From Methylobacterium nonmethylotrophicum (lineage in GTDB: Bacteria; Pseudomonadota; Alphaproteobacteria; Rhizobiales; Beijerinckiaceae), in NCBI RefSeq assembly GCF_004745635.1, contig NZ_SRLB01000021.1, positions 54,027 through 118,026 of the forward strand: DNA of 64,000 bases. Direction: 5' to 3'. The notes below the pieces were generated by a model. The model worked only from the letters and a program-made list of their open reading frames with translations, did no database searches and had not been told where the DNA came from. The position numbers and the translations under genes are program-made. Shown here piece by piece: positions 44,309 to 53,028 of the stretch (the stretch's first letter is position 1; each line of letters begins with the position of its first letter).

Positions 44309-45436
44309 ATGTACGTGGCCGTGAAGGGCGGCGAGGCCGCCATCGCCAACGCGCACCGGCTGCTCGCCGAGACCCGCCGGGGCGACACGACCGTGCCCGA
44401 GCTCTCGGTGGCGCAGATCCGCGAGCAGATGGCCCTCCTCGTCGACCGGGTGATGACCGAGGGCTCGCTGCACGATCCCGACCTCGCGGCGCTCGCGCTC
44501 AAGCAGGCGCGCGGCGACCTGATCGAGGCGGTCTTCCTGGTGCGGGCCTACCGCACCACCCTGCCCCGGTTCGGCGCCTCCGAGCCGGTCGAGACCGGCG
44601 CCATGTCCTTACGCCGGCGCATCTCCGCCACCTACAAGGACCTGCCCGGCGGCCAGGTGCTCGGCCCCACCTTCGACTACACCCACCGCCTGATCGACTT
44701 CGCGCTCGCCGCCGAGGGCGAGGCGCCGGCCGCCGAAGAGGCCGAGCCCCTGGCGGATGCCGCCCACGCCCCGCGGGTGACCGACCTGCTCGGCCAGGAC
44801 GGCCTGATCGAGCCATCCGCCCCCGACGACGGCACGCCGCCCGGCGATCTCACCCGCGAACCGCTCGACTTCCCGGCGGACCGGGCCTTGCGGCTCCAGG
44901 CGCTGGCGCGGGGCGACGAGGGTTTCGTCCTGGCGCTCGGCTACTCGACGCAGCGCGGTTACGGCCGCACCCACCCCTTCGTGGGCGAGATCCGGGTCGG
45001 CACGGTGGCGGTCGAGTTCGTGCCGGAGGAGCTGGGCTTTGCCGTCCCCCTCGGCGAGGTGGCGCTCACCGAGTGCCAGATGGTCAACCAGTTCCATGGC
45101 AGCGCCGAGGTGCCGCCCCAGTTCACCCGCGGCTACGGCCTCGCCTTCGGCCAGAGCGAGCGCAAGGCGATGGCGATGGCCCTCGTCGATCGCGCCCTGC
45201 GGGCCGAAGAGCTGGGCGAGCCGGTCGGCGCCCCGGCCCAGGACCAGGAATTCGTGCTGGCGCATTGCGACGCGCTCCAGGCCACCGGTTTCGTCGAGCA
45301 CCTGAAGCTGCCGCACTACGTCGACTTCCAGGCCGAGCTGGAGCTGGTGCGGCGGCTGCGCGCCGAGCACGCCGCCCGGCGCAGCAGGGTCGAGGCAGAC
45401 ACGTCCGAGACCGAGAGGAAGGAGGCCGCCGAATGA
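44309..45436 (+). CDS. phnI: Phosphonate C-P lyase subunit PhnI
   Basis: 375 residues, family length. PhnI provides the nucleosidase/phosphonate-transfer activity of the core complex. Seen: MYVAVKGGEAAIANAHRLLA, the DLPGGQVLGPTFDYTHRLID region, YSTQRGYGRTHPFVGEIRVG, and VALTECQMVNQFHG. The stop overlaps the phnJ start by four bases. Confidence 0.95.
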   Translation: MYVAVKGGEAAIANAHRLLAETRRGDTTVPELSVAQIREQMALLVDRVMTEGSLHDPDLAALALKQARGDLIEAVFLVRAYRTTLPRFGASEPVETGAMSLRRRISATYKDLPGGQVLGPTFDYTHRLIDFALAAEGEAPAAEEAEPLADAAHAPRVTDLLGQDGLIEPSAPDDGTPPGDLTREPLDFPADRALRLQALARGDEGFVLALGYSTQRGYGRTHPFVGEIRVGTVAVEFVPEELGFAVPLGEVALTECQMVNQFHGSAEVPPQFTRGYGLAFGQSERKAMAMALVDRALRAEELGEPVGAPAQDQEFVLAHCDALQATGFVEHLKLPHYVDFQAELELVRRLRAEHAARRSRVEADTSETERKEAAE

Positions 45437-46314
45437 GCGCCGCCGTCGCCGCGCCGGGGACCGGCTACAACTTCGCCTATCTCGACGAGGGCACCAAGCG
45501 GATGATCCGCCGGGCGATCCTCAAGGCGATCGCGATCCCCGGCTACCAGGTGCCCTTCGCCTCCCGCGAGATGCCGATGCCCTATGGCTGGGGCACCGGC
45601 GGCGTCCAGGTCACCGCCGCGATCCTCGGGGCGAACGACGTGCTCAAGGTCATCGACCAGGGCTCGGACGACACCACCAACGCGGTCTCGATCCGCGCCT
45701 TCTTCGCCCGCACCGCCAACGTCGCGGTGACCACCCGCACCCGGGAGGCCACCGTGATCCAGACCCGCCACCGCATCCCGGAGGCGCCGCTCCACGAGGG
45801 CCAGGTCCTGGTCTACCAGGTGCCGATCCCCGAGCCCCTGCGCTTCCTCGAGCCGCGCGAGACCGAGACGCGCCAGCTCCACGCGCTCGCCGAGTACGGG
45901 CTGATGCACGTCAAGCTCTACGAGGACATCGCCCGCCACGGCCACATCGCCACCACCTACGCCTATCCGGTCGAGGTCGCGGGCCGCTACGTCATGGACC
46001 CGTCGCCGACGCCGAAATTCGACAACCCGAAGATGGACGACTGCCCGGCTTTGCAGCTCTTCGGCGCGGGGCGCGAGAAGCGGATCTACGCCGTGCCGCC
46101 CTACACCCGCGTGCGCAGCCTCGACTTCGAGGACCACCCGTTCCGGGTCCAGCGTTTCGACCGCCCCTGCGCGCTGTGCGGCGCCGAGGGCGTCTACCTC
46201 GACGAGGTGCTGCTCGACGATGCCGGCGGGCGGATGTTCGTCTGCTCGGACACCGACCATTGCGAGGAGCGCCGGGCCGACGGGCATGTCGGGACGGAGG
46301 CGGCGCGTGTCTGA
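45433..46314 (+). CDS. phnJ: Phosphonate C-P lyase radical-SAM subunit PhnJ
   Basis: 293 residues. Breaks the C-P bond of 5-phosphoribosyl-1-phosphonate by radical S-adenosylmethionine chemistry. Iron-sulfur ligands C246, C249 and C271 (CALCGAEG ... FVCSDTDHC) and C277 correspond, each shifted by five, to Cys241/244/266 and the thiyl-radical Cys272 of the E. coli enzyme. N-terminus GYNFAYLDEGTKRMIRRAIL is typical. Overlaps phnI by 4 bases and the next acetyltransferase gene by 8. Confidence 0.96.
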   Translation: MSAAVAAPGTGYNFAYLDEGTKRMIRRAILKAIAIPGYQVPFASREMPMPYGWGTGGVQVTAAILGANDVLKVIDQGSDDTTNAVSIRAFFARTANVAVTTRTREATVIQTRHRIPEAPLHEGQVLVYQVPIPEPLRFLEPRETETRQLHALAEYGLMHVKLYEDIARHGHIATTYAYPVEVAGRYVMDPSPTPKFDNPKMDDCPALQLFGAGREKRIYAVPPYTRVRSLDFEDHPFRVQRFDRPCALCGAEGVYLDEVLLDDAGGRMFVCSDTDHCEERRADGHVGTEAARV

Positions 46315-46777
46315 CCTGACCGTCCGCCGGGCGCGAAAACCCGACCTCCCGGCCGTGCTCGGCCTCTACGCCGACCTGAACCACGGCCGGGTCGCGACCC
46401 TGGATCAGGCCGAGGCGCTGCTCGCACGCCTCGACGCCTATCCCGATTACGGGCTCTACGTGGCGGAGGCCGAGGGCCGGATCGTCGGCACCTTCTGCCT
46501 CGTGATCCTCGACAACATCGCCCATTGGGGCACGCCGTCGGCGCTGGTCGAGAGCGTGGTGGTGACGCAGACCCAGCGCGGCACCGGCCTCGGCCGGCGG
46601 ATGATGCGGGAGGCCGCGCGGCTCGCGGGCGAGAAGGGCTGCTACAAGCTCGCCCTGTCCTCGAACGTCGACGCCAAGCCCGCCCACCGCTTCTACGAGA
46701 GCCTCGGCTTCGAGCGTTACGGCTACAGCTTCCGGCTCGATCCCCCCTTCACGACCGACGCGGAGGAGACCGCATGA
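46307..46777 (+). CDS. GNAT acetyltransferase within the phn operon (PhnO-like)
   Basis: 156 residues from a GTG at 46307 that overlaps phnJ by 8 bases. GNAT core: VESVVVTQTQRGTGLGRRMM, then KGCYKLALSSNVDAKPAHRF and YESLGFERYGYSFRLDP. E. coli PhnO N-acetylates aminoalkylphosphonates before C-P lyase acts, and this protein may do the same; it lies between phnJ and phnK instead of at the operon end. The stop overlaps phnK (ATGA). Sequence alone does not prove the substrate. Confidence 0.8.
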   Translation: MSDLTVRRARKPDLPAVLGLYADLNHGRVATLDQAEALLARLDAYPDYGLYVAEAEGRIVGTFCLVILDNIAHWGTPSALVESVVVTQTQRGTGLGRRMMREAARLAGEKGCYKLALSSNVDAKPAHRFYESLGFERYGYSFRLDPPFTTDAEETA

Positions 46778-47547
46778 GCGACGCCCTGCTGCAGGCCCGC
46801 GGCCTGACCAAGCATTACGGCGCCCGCACAGCTTGCGCCGACGTGTCCTTCGACCTCGATCCCGGCGAGGTGCTGGCGATCGTCGGCGAGTCGGGCTCCG
46901 GCAAGTCGACGCTCCTGTCTCTGATCGCCACCGAACTGGCGCCCGATGCCGGCAGCGTCTCCTACCGCATGCGCGACGGCGTGATGCGCGACCTCGCAGC
47001 CCTCTCGGAAGCCGAGCGCCGGGCGCTGATGCGCACCGACTGGGGCTTCGTGCGCCAGGATGCGCGGCAGGGCCTGCGCATGGCGGTCTCGGCCGGCGGC
47101 AATGTCGGCGAGCGGCTGATGGGCGCGGGCGCGCGCCACTACGGCACCATCCGCGGCACGGCGCTCGACTGGCTCGCCAAGGTCGAGATCGCCGCCGACC
47201 GGGTCGACGACCCGCCGACGCGGTTCTCCGGCGGCATGCGCCAGCGGCTCCAGATCGCCCGCAACCTCGTCACCGGCCCGCGCCTCGTGCTGATGGACGA
47301 GCCGACCTCCGGCCTGGACGTCTCGGTCCAGGCGCGCCTCCTCGACCTGATCCGCGGCCTCGTCGCGGAACTGGGCCTCGCCGTCATCATCGTCACCCAC
47401 GACCTCGCGGTCGCCCGGCTCCTGTCGCACCGGGTGATGGTGATGCGCGCCGGCCGGGTGATCGAGACCGGCCTCACCGACCAGGTGCTCGACGATCCCC
47501 ACGAGCCCTACACCCAGCTCCTCGTCTCCTCGGTGCTCGCCGCATGA
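46774..47547 (+). CDS. phnK: C-P lyase ABC-type ATPase PhnK
   Basis: 257 residues. ABC ATPase that docks on the PhnGHIJ core (not a transporter). Walker A VGESGSGKSTLLS, Q-loop GFVRQDARQGLRM (a PhnK hallmark), signature FSGGMRQRLQIARNL, Walker B LVLMDEPTSGLDVS. Four-base overlaps with both neighbours. Confidence 0.94.
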   Translation: MSDALLQARGLTKHYGARTACADVSFDLDPGEVLAIVGESGSGKSTLLSLIATELAPDAGSVSYRMRDGVMRDLAALSEAERRALMRTDWGFVRQDARQGLRMAVSAGGNVGERLMGAGARHYGTIRGTALDWLAKVEIAADRVDDPPTRFSGGMRQRLQIARNLVTGPRLVLMDEPTSGLDVSVQARLLDLIRGLVAELGLAVIIVTHDLAVARLLSHRVMVMRAGRVIETGLTDQVLDDPHEPYTQLLVSSVLAA

Positions 47548-48305
47548 TGCCCGATCGAACCACCCCCGCGCAGCGTTCTCCGGCCCTTGAGTTCCGCGAC
47601 GTGGCCAAGACCTTCACCCTGCACCTGCGCGGCGGCGTGCAGCTGCCGGTGATGGCGGGGGCCGATCTCGCCGTGTATCCCGGCGAATGCGTGGTGCTCG
47701 GCGGTCCGTCGGGCGCCGGCAAGTCCTCGCTCCTCAAGATGGCCTACGGCAATTACCGCTGCGACGACGGGAAGATCCTGGTGCGCGACGGCGAGCGGAC
47801 CGTCGACGTGGCCGCCGCCTCGCCGCGGGAGGTGCTGTCCCTGCGCCGCCGCACGATCTCCTACGTGTCGCAGTTCCTGCGGGTGATCCCCCGGGTCGGC
47901 GCCCGCGAGGTGGTGGCCTCCGCCGGCCGCGAAGCAGGCCTCCCGGCCGACGCGGCGATGGCCCGGGCCGAGGAGCTACTGTCCCGCCTCAATCTCCCCG
48001 AGCGCCTGTGGGACCTGCCGCCCGCGACCTTCTCGGGCGGCGAGCAGCAGCGGGTCAACATCGCCCGCGGGCTGATCGCCGAGCGGCCGATCCTGCTCCT
48101 CGACGAGCCGACCGCCTCCCTCGACGCGCAGAACCGCGCCGTGGTGGTGGAGCTGATCCGCGCCCGCCAGGCCGCCGGGGCCGCCCTGCTCGGCATCTTC
48201 CACGACACCGACGTGCGCGAGGCGGTGGCGACCCGGGTGGTCGACGTCACGGCGTTCCGCCAATCCTCCCTCGCTGTTGCGAGGGAGGTCACGTCAACAC
48301 ACTGA
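47544..48305 (+). CDS. phnL: C-P lyase ABC-type ATPase PhnL
   Basis: 253 residues from the first of two adjacent ATGs. Seen: TLHLRGGVQLPVMAGADLAV, Walker A LGGPSGAGKSSLLK, YVSQFLRVIPRVGA, signature FSGGEQQRVNIARGL, Walker B ILLLDEPTASLDAQ. PhnL forms a heterodimer with PhnK on the lyase core. The last ~17 residues (after VVDVTAF) are encoded by a hairpin sequence and look like an extension. Confidence 0.94.
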   Translation: MMPDRTTPAQRSPALEFRDVAKTFTLHLRGGVQLPVMAGADLAVYPGECVVLGGPSGAGKSSLLKMAYGNYRCDDGKILVRDGERTVDVAAASPREVLSLRRRTISYVSQFLRVIPRVGAREVVASAGREAGLPADAAMARAEELLSRLNLPERLWDLPPATFSGGEQQRVNIARGLIAERPILLLDEPTASLDAQNRAVVVELIRARQAAGAALLGIFHDTDVREAVATRVVDVTAFRQSSLAVAREVTSTH

Positions 48306-48329
48306 GCGGAATTGCTGCAGCAATTCCGC
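48265..48329. repeat. Double hairpin at the phnL-phnM junction
   Basis: First stem CCTCCCTCGC-TGTT-GCGAGGGAGG (48265-48288), a perfect 10-bp stem inside the end of phnL. Seventeen bases later is a perfect 24-bp palindrome GCGGAATTGCTGCAGCAATTCCGC (48306-48329), directly after the phnL stop. phnM starts 28 bases beyond. Could attenuate transcription, protect the upstream mRNA, or be an inserted palindromic element. Confidence 0.75.
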
Positions 48330-48357
48330 CAGCGCGCGGCATAACAAGGGGACCTCC

Positions 48358-49494
48358 ATGCAAGACCGGATCCTCGACAACGCCACCCTGGTGCTGCCCG
48401 ACAGGGTCCAGCGCGGCTGGCTCGCGATCACCGACGGCCGCATCGCCGAGATCGGCGAGGGCCGCGCACCCGAGCGCGGCCTCGACCTCGACGGCGACTA
48501 CCTGGTCCCGGGCCTCGTCGAGCTGCACACCGACCACCTCGAGAGCCACTACGCCCCCCGCCCCAAGGTGCGCTGGCACCCCCTCGGCGCGGTGCTCGCC
48601 TACGACGCGCAGATCGCGGCGTCGGGCATCACCACGGTGTTCGATTCGCTGCGCGCCGGCAGCGACCCGGACGGCAGCGGCCTCGGCCCCGAGCTGATGC
48701 AGCTCGCCGGCGCCATCGAGACCGCCAAGGGCGCCGACCTCTTCCGGGCCGACCACCTGACCCACCTGCGCTGCGAGATCCCCTCCGCCGACGTGATCGA
48801 CACGGTGCGGGACTTCACCGATCGCTACCCCGTCGGGCTGATCTCGCTGATGGACCACACGCCGGGCCAGCGCCAGTTCCGCGACATCGAGAAGTACTAC
48901 ACCTACGCCGCCCGCGGCGGCCGCTCGATCACCGAGATCCAGGCCAACACCGCGATGAAGATCCGCGACGGGAAGGCCTTCAACGCGATCAACCGCCCGG
49001 CCCTCGTCGACCTCGCCCACCAGCACGGCATCGCGCTCGCCAGCCACGACGACACCACGCTCGCCGACGTCGATCTCGCCCGGGGCGAGGGCGTGCGGCT
49101 TGCCGAGTTCCCGACCACGCTCGAGGCGGCGCAGGCGGCGCGGGAGGCCGGCATCACCGTGATGATGGGCGCGCCGAACCTGATCCGCGGCGGCTCGCAT
49201 TCCGGCAACGTCGCGGCCGAGGCCCTGGCGCGGGAGGGCCTGCTCGACGTGCTCTCCTCCGACTACGTGCCGGGCAGCCTGGTGATGGCCGCCTTCGGCC
49301 TGGCCGAGCGCGTCTCCTCCATCACCCTGCCGGAGGCGATCGCCACCGTCACCGCCAACCCGGCCCGCGCCACGGGCCTGACCGACCGCGGCGCCCTGGC
49401 CTCGGGCCTTCGCGCCGATTGCGTGCGGGTGCGCCTTGCCGCGGGCGTGCCGGTGGTGCGCCAGGTCTGGCGCCAGGGGCAGCGGGTGGCCTGA
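48358..49494 (+). CDS. phnM: RPnTP diphosphohydrolase PhnM
   Basis: 378 residues, amidohydrolase superfamily. Removes diphosphate from 5-triphosphoribosyl-1-phosphonate. Metal site HTDHLESHY (~60-68) typical of PhnM, with HLTHLRCE, MDHTPGQRQFRDI, ASHDDTT and MGAPNLIRGGSHSGNV. Preceded by GGGGACCTCC, a moderate ribosome site after the hairpins. One-base overlap with phnN. Confidence 0.95.
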   Translation: MQDRILDNATLVLPDRVQRGWLAITDGRIAEIGEGRAPERGLDLDGDYLVPGLVELHTDHLESHYAPRPKVRWHPLGAVLAYDAQIAASGITTVFDSLRAGSDPDGSGLGPELMQLAGAIETAKGADLFRADHLTHLRCEIPSADVIDTVRDFTDRYPVGLISLMDHTPGQRQFRDIEKYYTYAARGGRSITEIQANTAMKIRDGKAFNAINRPALVDLAHQHGIALASHDDTTLADVDLARGEGVRLAEFPTTLEAAQAAREAGITVMMGAPNLIRGGSHSGNVAAEALAREGLLDVLSSDYVPGSLVMAAFGLAERVSSITLPEAIATVTANPARATGLTDRGALASGLRADCVRVRLAAGVPVVRQVWRQGQRVA

Positions 49495-50027
49495 TGGGCG
49501 CCGGCGGCTTCGTCCTCGTCGTCGGCCCGAGCGGGGCCGGCAAGGACACGCTCCTGCGGCTCGCCCGCGAGGCGCTGGCGGGGGATCCCCGCTACGTCTT
49601 CCCGCGCCGCCTCGTCACCCGCCCGCCCTCCATCCACGAGGACAACGAGGCGATCACCGAGGAGGAGTTTTCCCGCGGCGAGGCGGAGGGGCGCTTCACC
49701 CTGTCCTGGCGCGCCCACGGCCTCGGCTACGCCCTGCCGGGGACGAGCGCGGCGCTCGCCCGCGAGGGCTGCGTCGTCGTCTGCAACGTCTCGCGGCGGG
49801 TGGTGGGCGAGGCGCGCCGGCGCCTGCCCGCCGTCACGGTGGTCGAGGTGACCGCGCCGCCCGAGGTGCTGGCCGCCCGCCTCGCCGCCCGCGGCCGGCG
49901 CGAGGACGGGGACCTGGCGGCGCGCCTCTCCCGCTCGGCCTCCGTCGCCGCCGACTGCGTGGTGATGAATGACGGCCCGCCGGAGGCCGGGGCCGACAGG
50001 CTCCTCGCCCACCTGCGGGGACGCTGA
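49494..50027 (+). CDS. phnN: Ribose 1,5-bisphosphate phosphokinase PhnN
   Basis: 177 residues, guanylate-kinase-like fold. Makes PRPP from ribose 1,5-bisphosphate at the end of the C-P lyase route. Walker A VVGPSGAGKDTLLRLARE, RRLVTRPPSIHEDNEAITEE, and LSWRAHGLGYALP. Start ATG overlaps the phnM stop (TGATG). Last gene of the phn operon; no PhnCDE transporter or PhnP in the window. Confidence 0.94.
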   Translation: MGAGGFVLVVGPSGAGKDTLLRLAREALAGDPRYVFPRRLVTRPPSIHEDNEAITEEEFSRGEAEGRFTLSWRAHGLGYALPGTSAALAREGCVVVCNVSRRVVGEARRRLPAVTVVEVTAPPEVLAARLAARGRREDGDLAARLSRSASVAADCVVMNDGPPEAGADRLLAHLRGR

Positions 50028-50151
50028 GGGCCGCTTCCCTTCAGGGAGGGCTTTGCGAAACTTTTCCGCCTCGTCCATGATTTCCGATCCGCCCGCGGCA
50101 CGTGGGCCGTCCGCCCGTCGGCGGACCGACCGGGAGATCAGGACCACCGTG

Positions 50152-51699
50152 ATGAGCGAACCGCGCGAGACCGAGCTGAAGCTGGATGTCGAGGCCTCCG
50201 ACCTCGCACGCCTGCGGGAGCACCCGCTGCTCGCCGGGGACTGGACCGAGACGGAGCTGACCTCGGTCTATTTCGACACGCCGGACGGCCGCCTGCACGA
50301 GGCGGGCTACACGCTGCGGGTGCGCCGGGACGGCGACCGCCACATCCAGACCGTGAAGGCCCGCGGCGAGGCGGCCGCCGGCCTGTTCGACCGGCCGGAA
50401 TGGGAGAGCGCCGTGGCCGGGCCGGCTCCTGAGCCCGCCGCCTTCGCCGGCACGCCCATCGCCAAGCTCCTCGACGGCGCCGAGGACCTGCGCCCGCTCT
50501 ACACCTCCACCGTGACCCGCAGCGTGCGCCGCCTCGCCGCGGACGGCGACGGGGGATCGATCGAGGTCGCCCTCGACCGCGGCCGGGTCTGGGGGCCGGA
50601 CGACCGGGTCTCCCCGATCAGCGAGATCGAGTTCGAGCTGACCGGCGGCTCGCCGGCCTCCCTGTTCGATCTCGCCCGCTCCCTCGGGGCCGACGTGCCG
50701 CTGCGGCTGGGCGTGCTGAGCAAGTTCGAGCGCGGCGACGCCCTGCTGAAGAACCGCCTCGGCCGCGCCGTGAAAGCCGAGCCCGTGGCCCTCGAGCCGG
50801 ACATGACCGCCGCGCAGGCGTTCCAGGCCGTGACGCTCGCCTGCCTGCGCCAGATGCGCCTCAACGAGACCGTGCTGCTGGCCCACCGCGACGTCGAGGC
50901 CCTGCACCAGCTGCGGGTGTCGCTGCGCCGCCTGCGCTCGGCCTTCTCGCTGTTCGGCGGGGTGATCGAGGACCGCCGCATGCCGGCGATCAAGGCCGAG
51001 CTGAAGCGATTGAGCGAGCCCTTCGGCCATGCCCGCAACCTCGACGTCTATCTCGGCAAGACCCTGCCCCTCGAGCGCGAGCGGCGCCCGGACGAGGCCG
51101 GCCTCCTGATCCTCGAACGCCACCTCGAGACCGAGCGGACGGCCGCCCACGACGCGGTGCGGGGGGTGCTGGAGAGCCGGGAGTGGCGCGACTTCCTCCT
51201 CGACCTCGTCGCCTGGATCGAGGCCGGTCCCTGGCTCGGCCCCGACAACCCGGACGCCGCCCGCCGCGACGGCCCGGCCCGGGTCTTCGCCACCGCGGAG
51301 CTGGAGCGCCGCCGCCGCCAGGTGAAGAAGCGCGGGCGCCGCCTCGCCGAGCTCGACCCGGAGGCGCGCCACCGGGTCCGCATCGCCGCCAAGAAGCTGC
51401 GCTACGGCGCCGAGTTCTTCGCGGCCCTCTACGAGGGCAAGGAGTCGGGCAAGAAGGCCGCCAAGCGCCACAAGGCCTTCGTGGAGGCGCTCGCCGACCT
51501 GCAGGACCACCTCGGCGACCTCAACGACATCGCCACCGCCCATTCGCTGGCGGCCGATCTCGCCCGGGGCGCCCCCGAGGGCGCGGTCTTCGCCGCCGGC
51601 CTCGCCACCGCCGACGCCGAGGCGCGCACCGCGCACCTGCTGGCGAAGGCCGAGACGGCGCACGAGGCCCTGATCGACCTGCGCCCGTTCTGGCGCTGA
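50152..51699 (+). CDS. CYTH and CHAD domain protein (inorganic triphosphatase-like)
   Basis: 515 residues. N-terminal CYTH domain (1-~205) with the ExExK motif in RETELKLDV and the tunnel residues LRVRRDGDRHIQTVKAR; C-terminal CHAD helical domain (~215-515) with conserved His motifs LHQLRVSLRRLRSAF and HRVRIAAKKLRYGAEF. CYTH hydrolyses triphosphates; CHAD binds polyphosphate. Start at the ATG at 50152. It follows phnN by 124 bp in the same direction, so both deal with phosphate metabolism. Confidence 0.92.
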   Translation: MSEPRETELKLDVEASDLARLREHPLLAGDWTETELTSVYFDTPDGRLHEAGYTLRVRRDGDRHIQTVKARGEAAAGLFDRPEWESAVAGPAPEPAAFAGTPIAKLLDGAEDLRPLYTSTVTRSVRRLAADGDGGSIEVALDRGRVWGPDDRVSPISEIEFELTGGSPASLFDLARSLGADVPLRLGVLSKFERGDALLKNRLGRAVKAEPVALEPDMTAAQAFQAVTLACLRQMRLNETVLLAHRDVEALHQLRVSLRRLRSAFSLFGGVIEDRRMPAIKAELKRLSEPFGHARNLDVYLGKTLPLERERRPDEAGLLILERHLETERTAAHDAVRGVLESREWRDFLLDLVAWIEAGPWLGPDNPDAARRDGPARVFATAELERRRRQVKKRGRRLAELDPEARHRVRIAAKKLRYGAEFFAALYEGKESGKKAAKRHKAFVEALADLQDHLGDLNDIATAHSLAADLARGAPEGAVFAAGLATADAEARTAHLLAKAETAHEALIDLRPFWR

Positions 51700-51716
51700 A
51701 GCGCGCGCCCCGCGCG

Positions 51717-52529
51717 TCAGGCGCGGGGCATCAGGGCGTAGAGGGTGATCGCGGCGGCGTTCGAGACGTTGAGGCTCTGGATCGCGCCGCGGAACGGGAT
51801 GCGGGCCATCACGTCGCAGCACTCGCGGGTGCGCTGGCGCAGGCCCTTGCCCTCGGCCCCGAGGACGACCACCAGCGGCGCCCGCGGGCCCACCGCGTCG
51901 AGGGTCTCGGGCGCTTCGGAATCGAGCCCGACCCGGGTGAAGCCGCGCTCGCCGAGCTCGATCAGGGCCTCGGCGAGGTTGCGCACCACCACGAAGGGCA
52001 CGTGCTCGAGCCCGCCCGAGGCGGATTTGGCGAGCACGCCGGTGGCGGCCGGCGAGTGCCGCGCCGTCGTGACGATGGCGGTGACGCCGAACGCCGCCGC
52101 GGTGCGCACGATGGCGCCGACATTGTGCGGGTCGGTGATCTGGTCGAGGGCGAGCAGCACCGCGTCGTCGGGCAGCCGGTCGAAGGCCGGACCCTCCAGT
52201 GGCTCGGCCTCGAGATAGAGCCCCTGATGCACCGCGTCCGGCCCGAGGAGCCCCGTGATGGTCCCGGGCCGCACGATCTCGGGGGCGATGCGGAGCGCCC
52301 CGACTTCCTCCGCAAGGCGCAACGCCGCGTTCTCGGTGGCGAGAAGCCGCCGCAGCTCCCGGTTCGGGTTGCGCAACGCCTCGGCGACCGGGTGCCAGCC
52401 ATACAGCACCGCCGGTCCCTCCCGCTCGCCCCGCGCGTCCCCCCGTGCCTCGCCGGGCCGCCGCCCCGCGCCGGCCTTGCCCTGCCCGCCACCCCGTCCG
52501 CCCGCACGCGGCGCCTGCCTCGTCATCAT
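51717..52529 (-). CDS. rlmB: 23S rRNA (guanosine-2'-O-)-methyltransferase RlmB
   Basis: 270 residues from the ATG at 52529 (two adjacent ATGs); the open frame upstream runs through the tRNA and is rejected. Basic N-terminal tail (~1-40, Gly/Arg-rich), substrate-binding domain (VLYGWHPVAEALRNPNRELR), then the SPOUT methylase with motifs DQITDPHNVGAIVRTAAAFG, LGAEGKGLRQ and IQSLNVSNAAAITLYAL that form the trefoil knot. Methylates G2251-equivalent in the peptidyl-transferase P loop. Confidence 0.94.
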   Translation of the reverse strand: MMTRQAPRAGGRGGGQGKAGAGRRPGEARGDARGEREGPAVLYGWHPVAEALRNPNRELRRLLATENAALRLAEEVGALRIAPEIVRPGTITGLLGPDAVHQGLYLEAEPLEGPAFDRLPDDAVLLALDQITDPHNVGAIVRTAAAFGVTAIVTTARHSPAATGVLAKSASGGLEHVPFVVVRNLAEALIELGERGFTRVGLDSEAPETLDAVGPRAPLVVVLGAEGKGLRQRTRECCDVMARIPFRGAIQSLNVSNAAAITLYALMPRA

Positions 52530-52658
52530 CCTGTCGTCCCGCCCGCGTTCCAGGCCCCTGCCGGCGCCGACAAGACCCGCCGGCCCGGTCCCGTCAACCC
52601 CATCAATCCGGTTGCCCTCCCGGAAGAACCCCACTATAGCTCCCCTCGCCCCGCGCCA

Positions 52659-52734
52659 GCGCCCTTCGTCTAGCGGTCCAGGACGTCGCCCTTTCACGGC
52701 GAAAACACGGGTTCGAGTCCCGTAGGGCGCGCCA
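52659..52734 (+). tRNA. tRNA-Glu (anticodon TTC)
   Basis: 76 bases including encoded CCA. Acceptor arms GCGCCCT and AGGGCGC pair, D-arm TCTAGCGGTCCAGGA, anticodon loop CTTTCAC (anticodon TTC), T-arm GGGTTCGAGTCCC. Divergent from rlmB. The accessory region begins right after its 3' end, a usual integration target. Confidence 0.96.
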
Positions 52735-52773
52735 ACAAAATCAAGCACTTAGCTTGGTCGGCGCGGTTTTCAT

Positions 52774-52794
52774 GTCCAACGGTTGTCCCATATG
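52774..52794. repeat. Left copy of the 19-bp inverted repeat framing the prophage remnant
   Basis: GTCCAACGGTTGTCCCATATG, 40 bp downstream of tRNA-Glu. Nineteen of its bases match the reverse complement of 62369-62387 with one mismatch. Candidate integrase arm site or element end. Confidence 0.55.
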
Positions 52795-52815
52795 TCGGTG
52801 TGGACAGCGGTAGAC

Positions 52816-53028
52816 TCAGCCGTCTTCGGGAGCTTTGCCGTCCATGTCCGGAGCGGCGTGCGTCAGCGCGATGCGTTCGTCCTCAAGGATGGCGCCGGCC
52901 ACGTCGAGGCGGGCACGGGCGCGCACCATGTAGGCTTCGGCGAGCTGCCACTGCCGCTCGGCTCGGCGATGGTCCGCGCAGGCGCCACGGGTGAGCCACC
53001 GGGCGCGGATGATGCGGAACAGCTTCAT
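52816..53028 (-). CDS. Small phage-region protein (70 residues)
   Basis: From the ATG at 53028 (MKLFRIIRARWLTRGACADH), preferred over 53046 because GGGAGGG lies nine bases upstream and the ATG overlaps the previous stop as ATGA. The rest is a helical, charged segment (RRAERQWQLAEAYMVRARAR) ending MDGKAPEDG. Last gene of a four-gene minus-strand block. No family recognised. Confidence 0.65.
   Translation of the reverse strand: MKLFRIIRARWLTRGACADHRRAERQWQLAEAYMVRARARLDVAGAILEDERIALTHAAPDMDGKAPEDG

Noticed and set aside
52530..52748. Longer start for rlmB running through the tRNA gene
   Set aside because: The N-terminal extension overlaps tRNA-Glu and has no family counterpart; ATG 52529 gives a normal-length enzyme.
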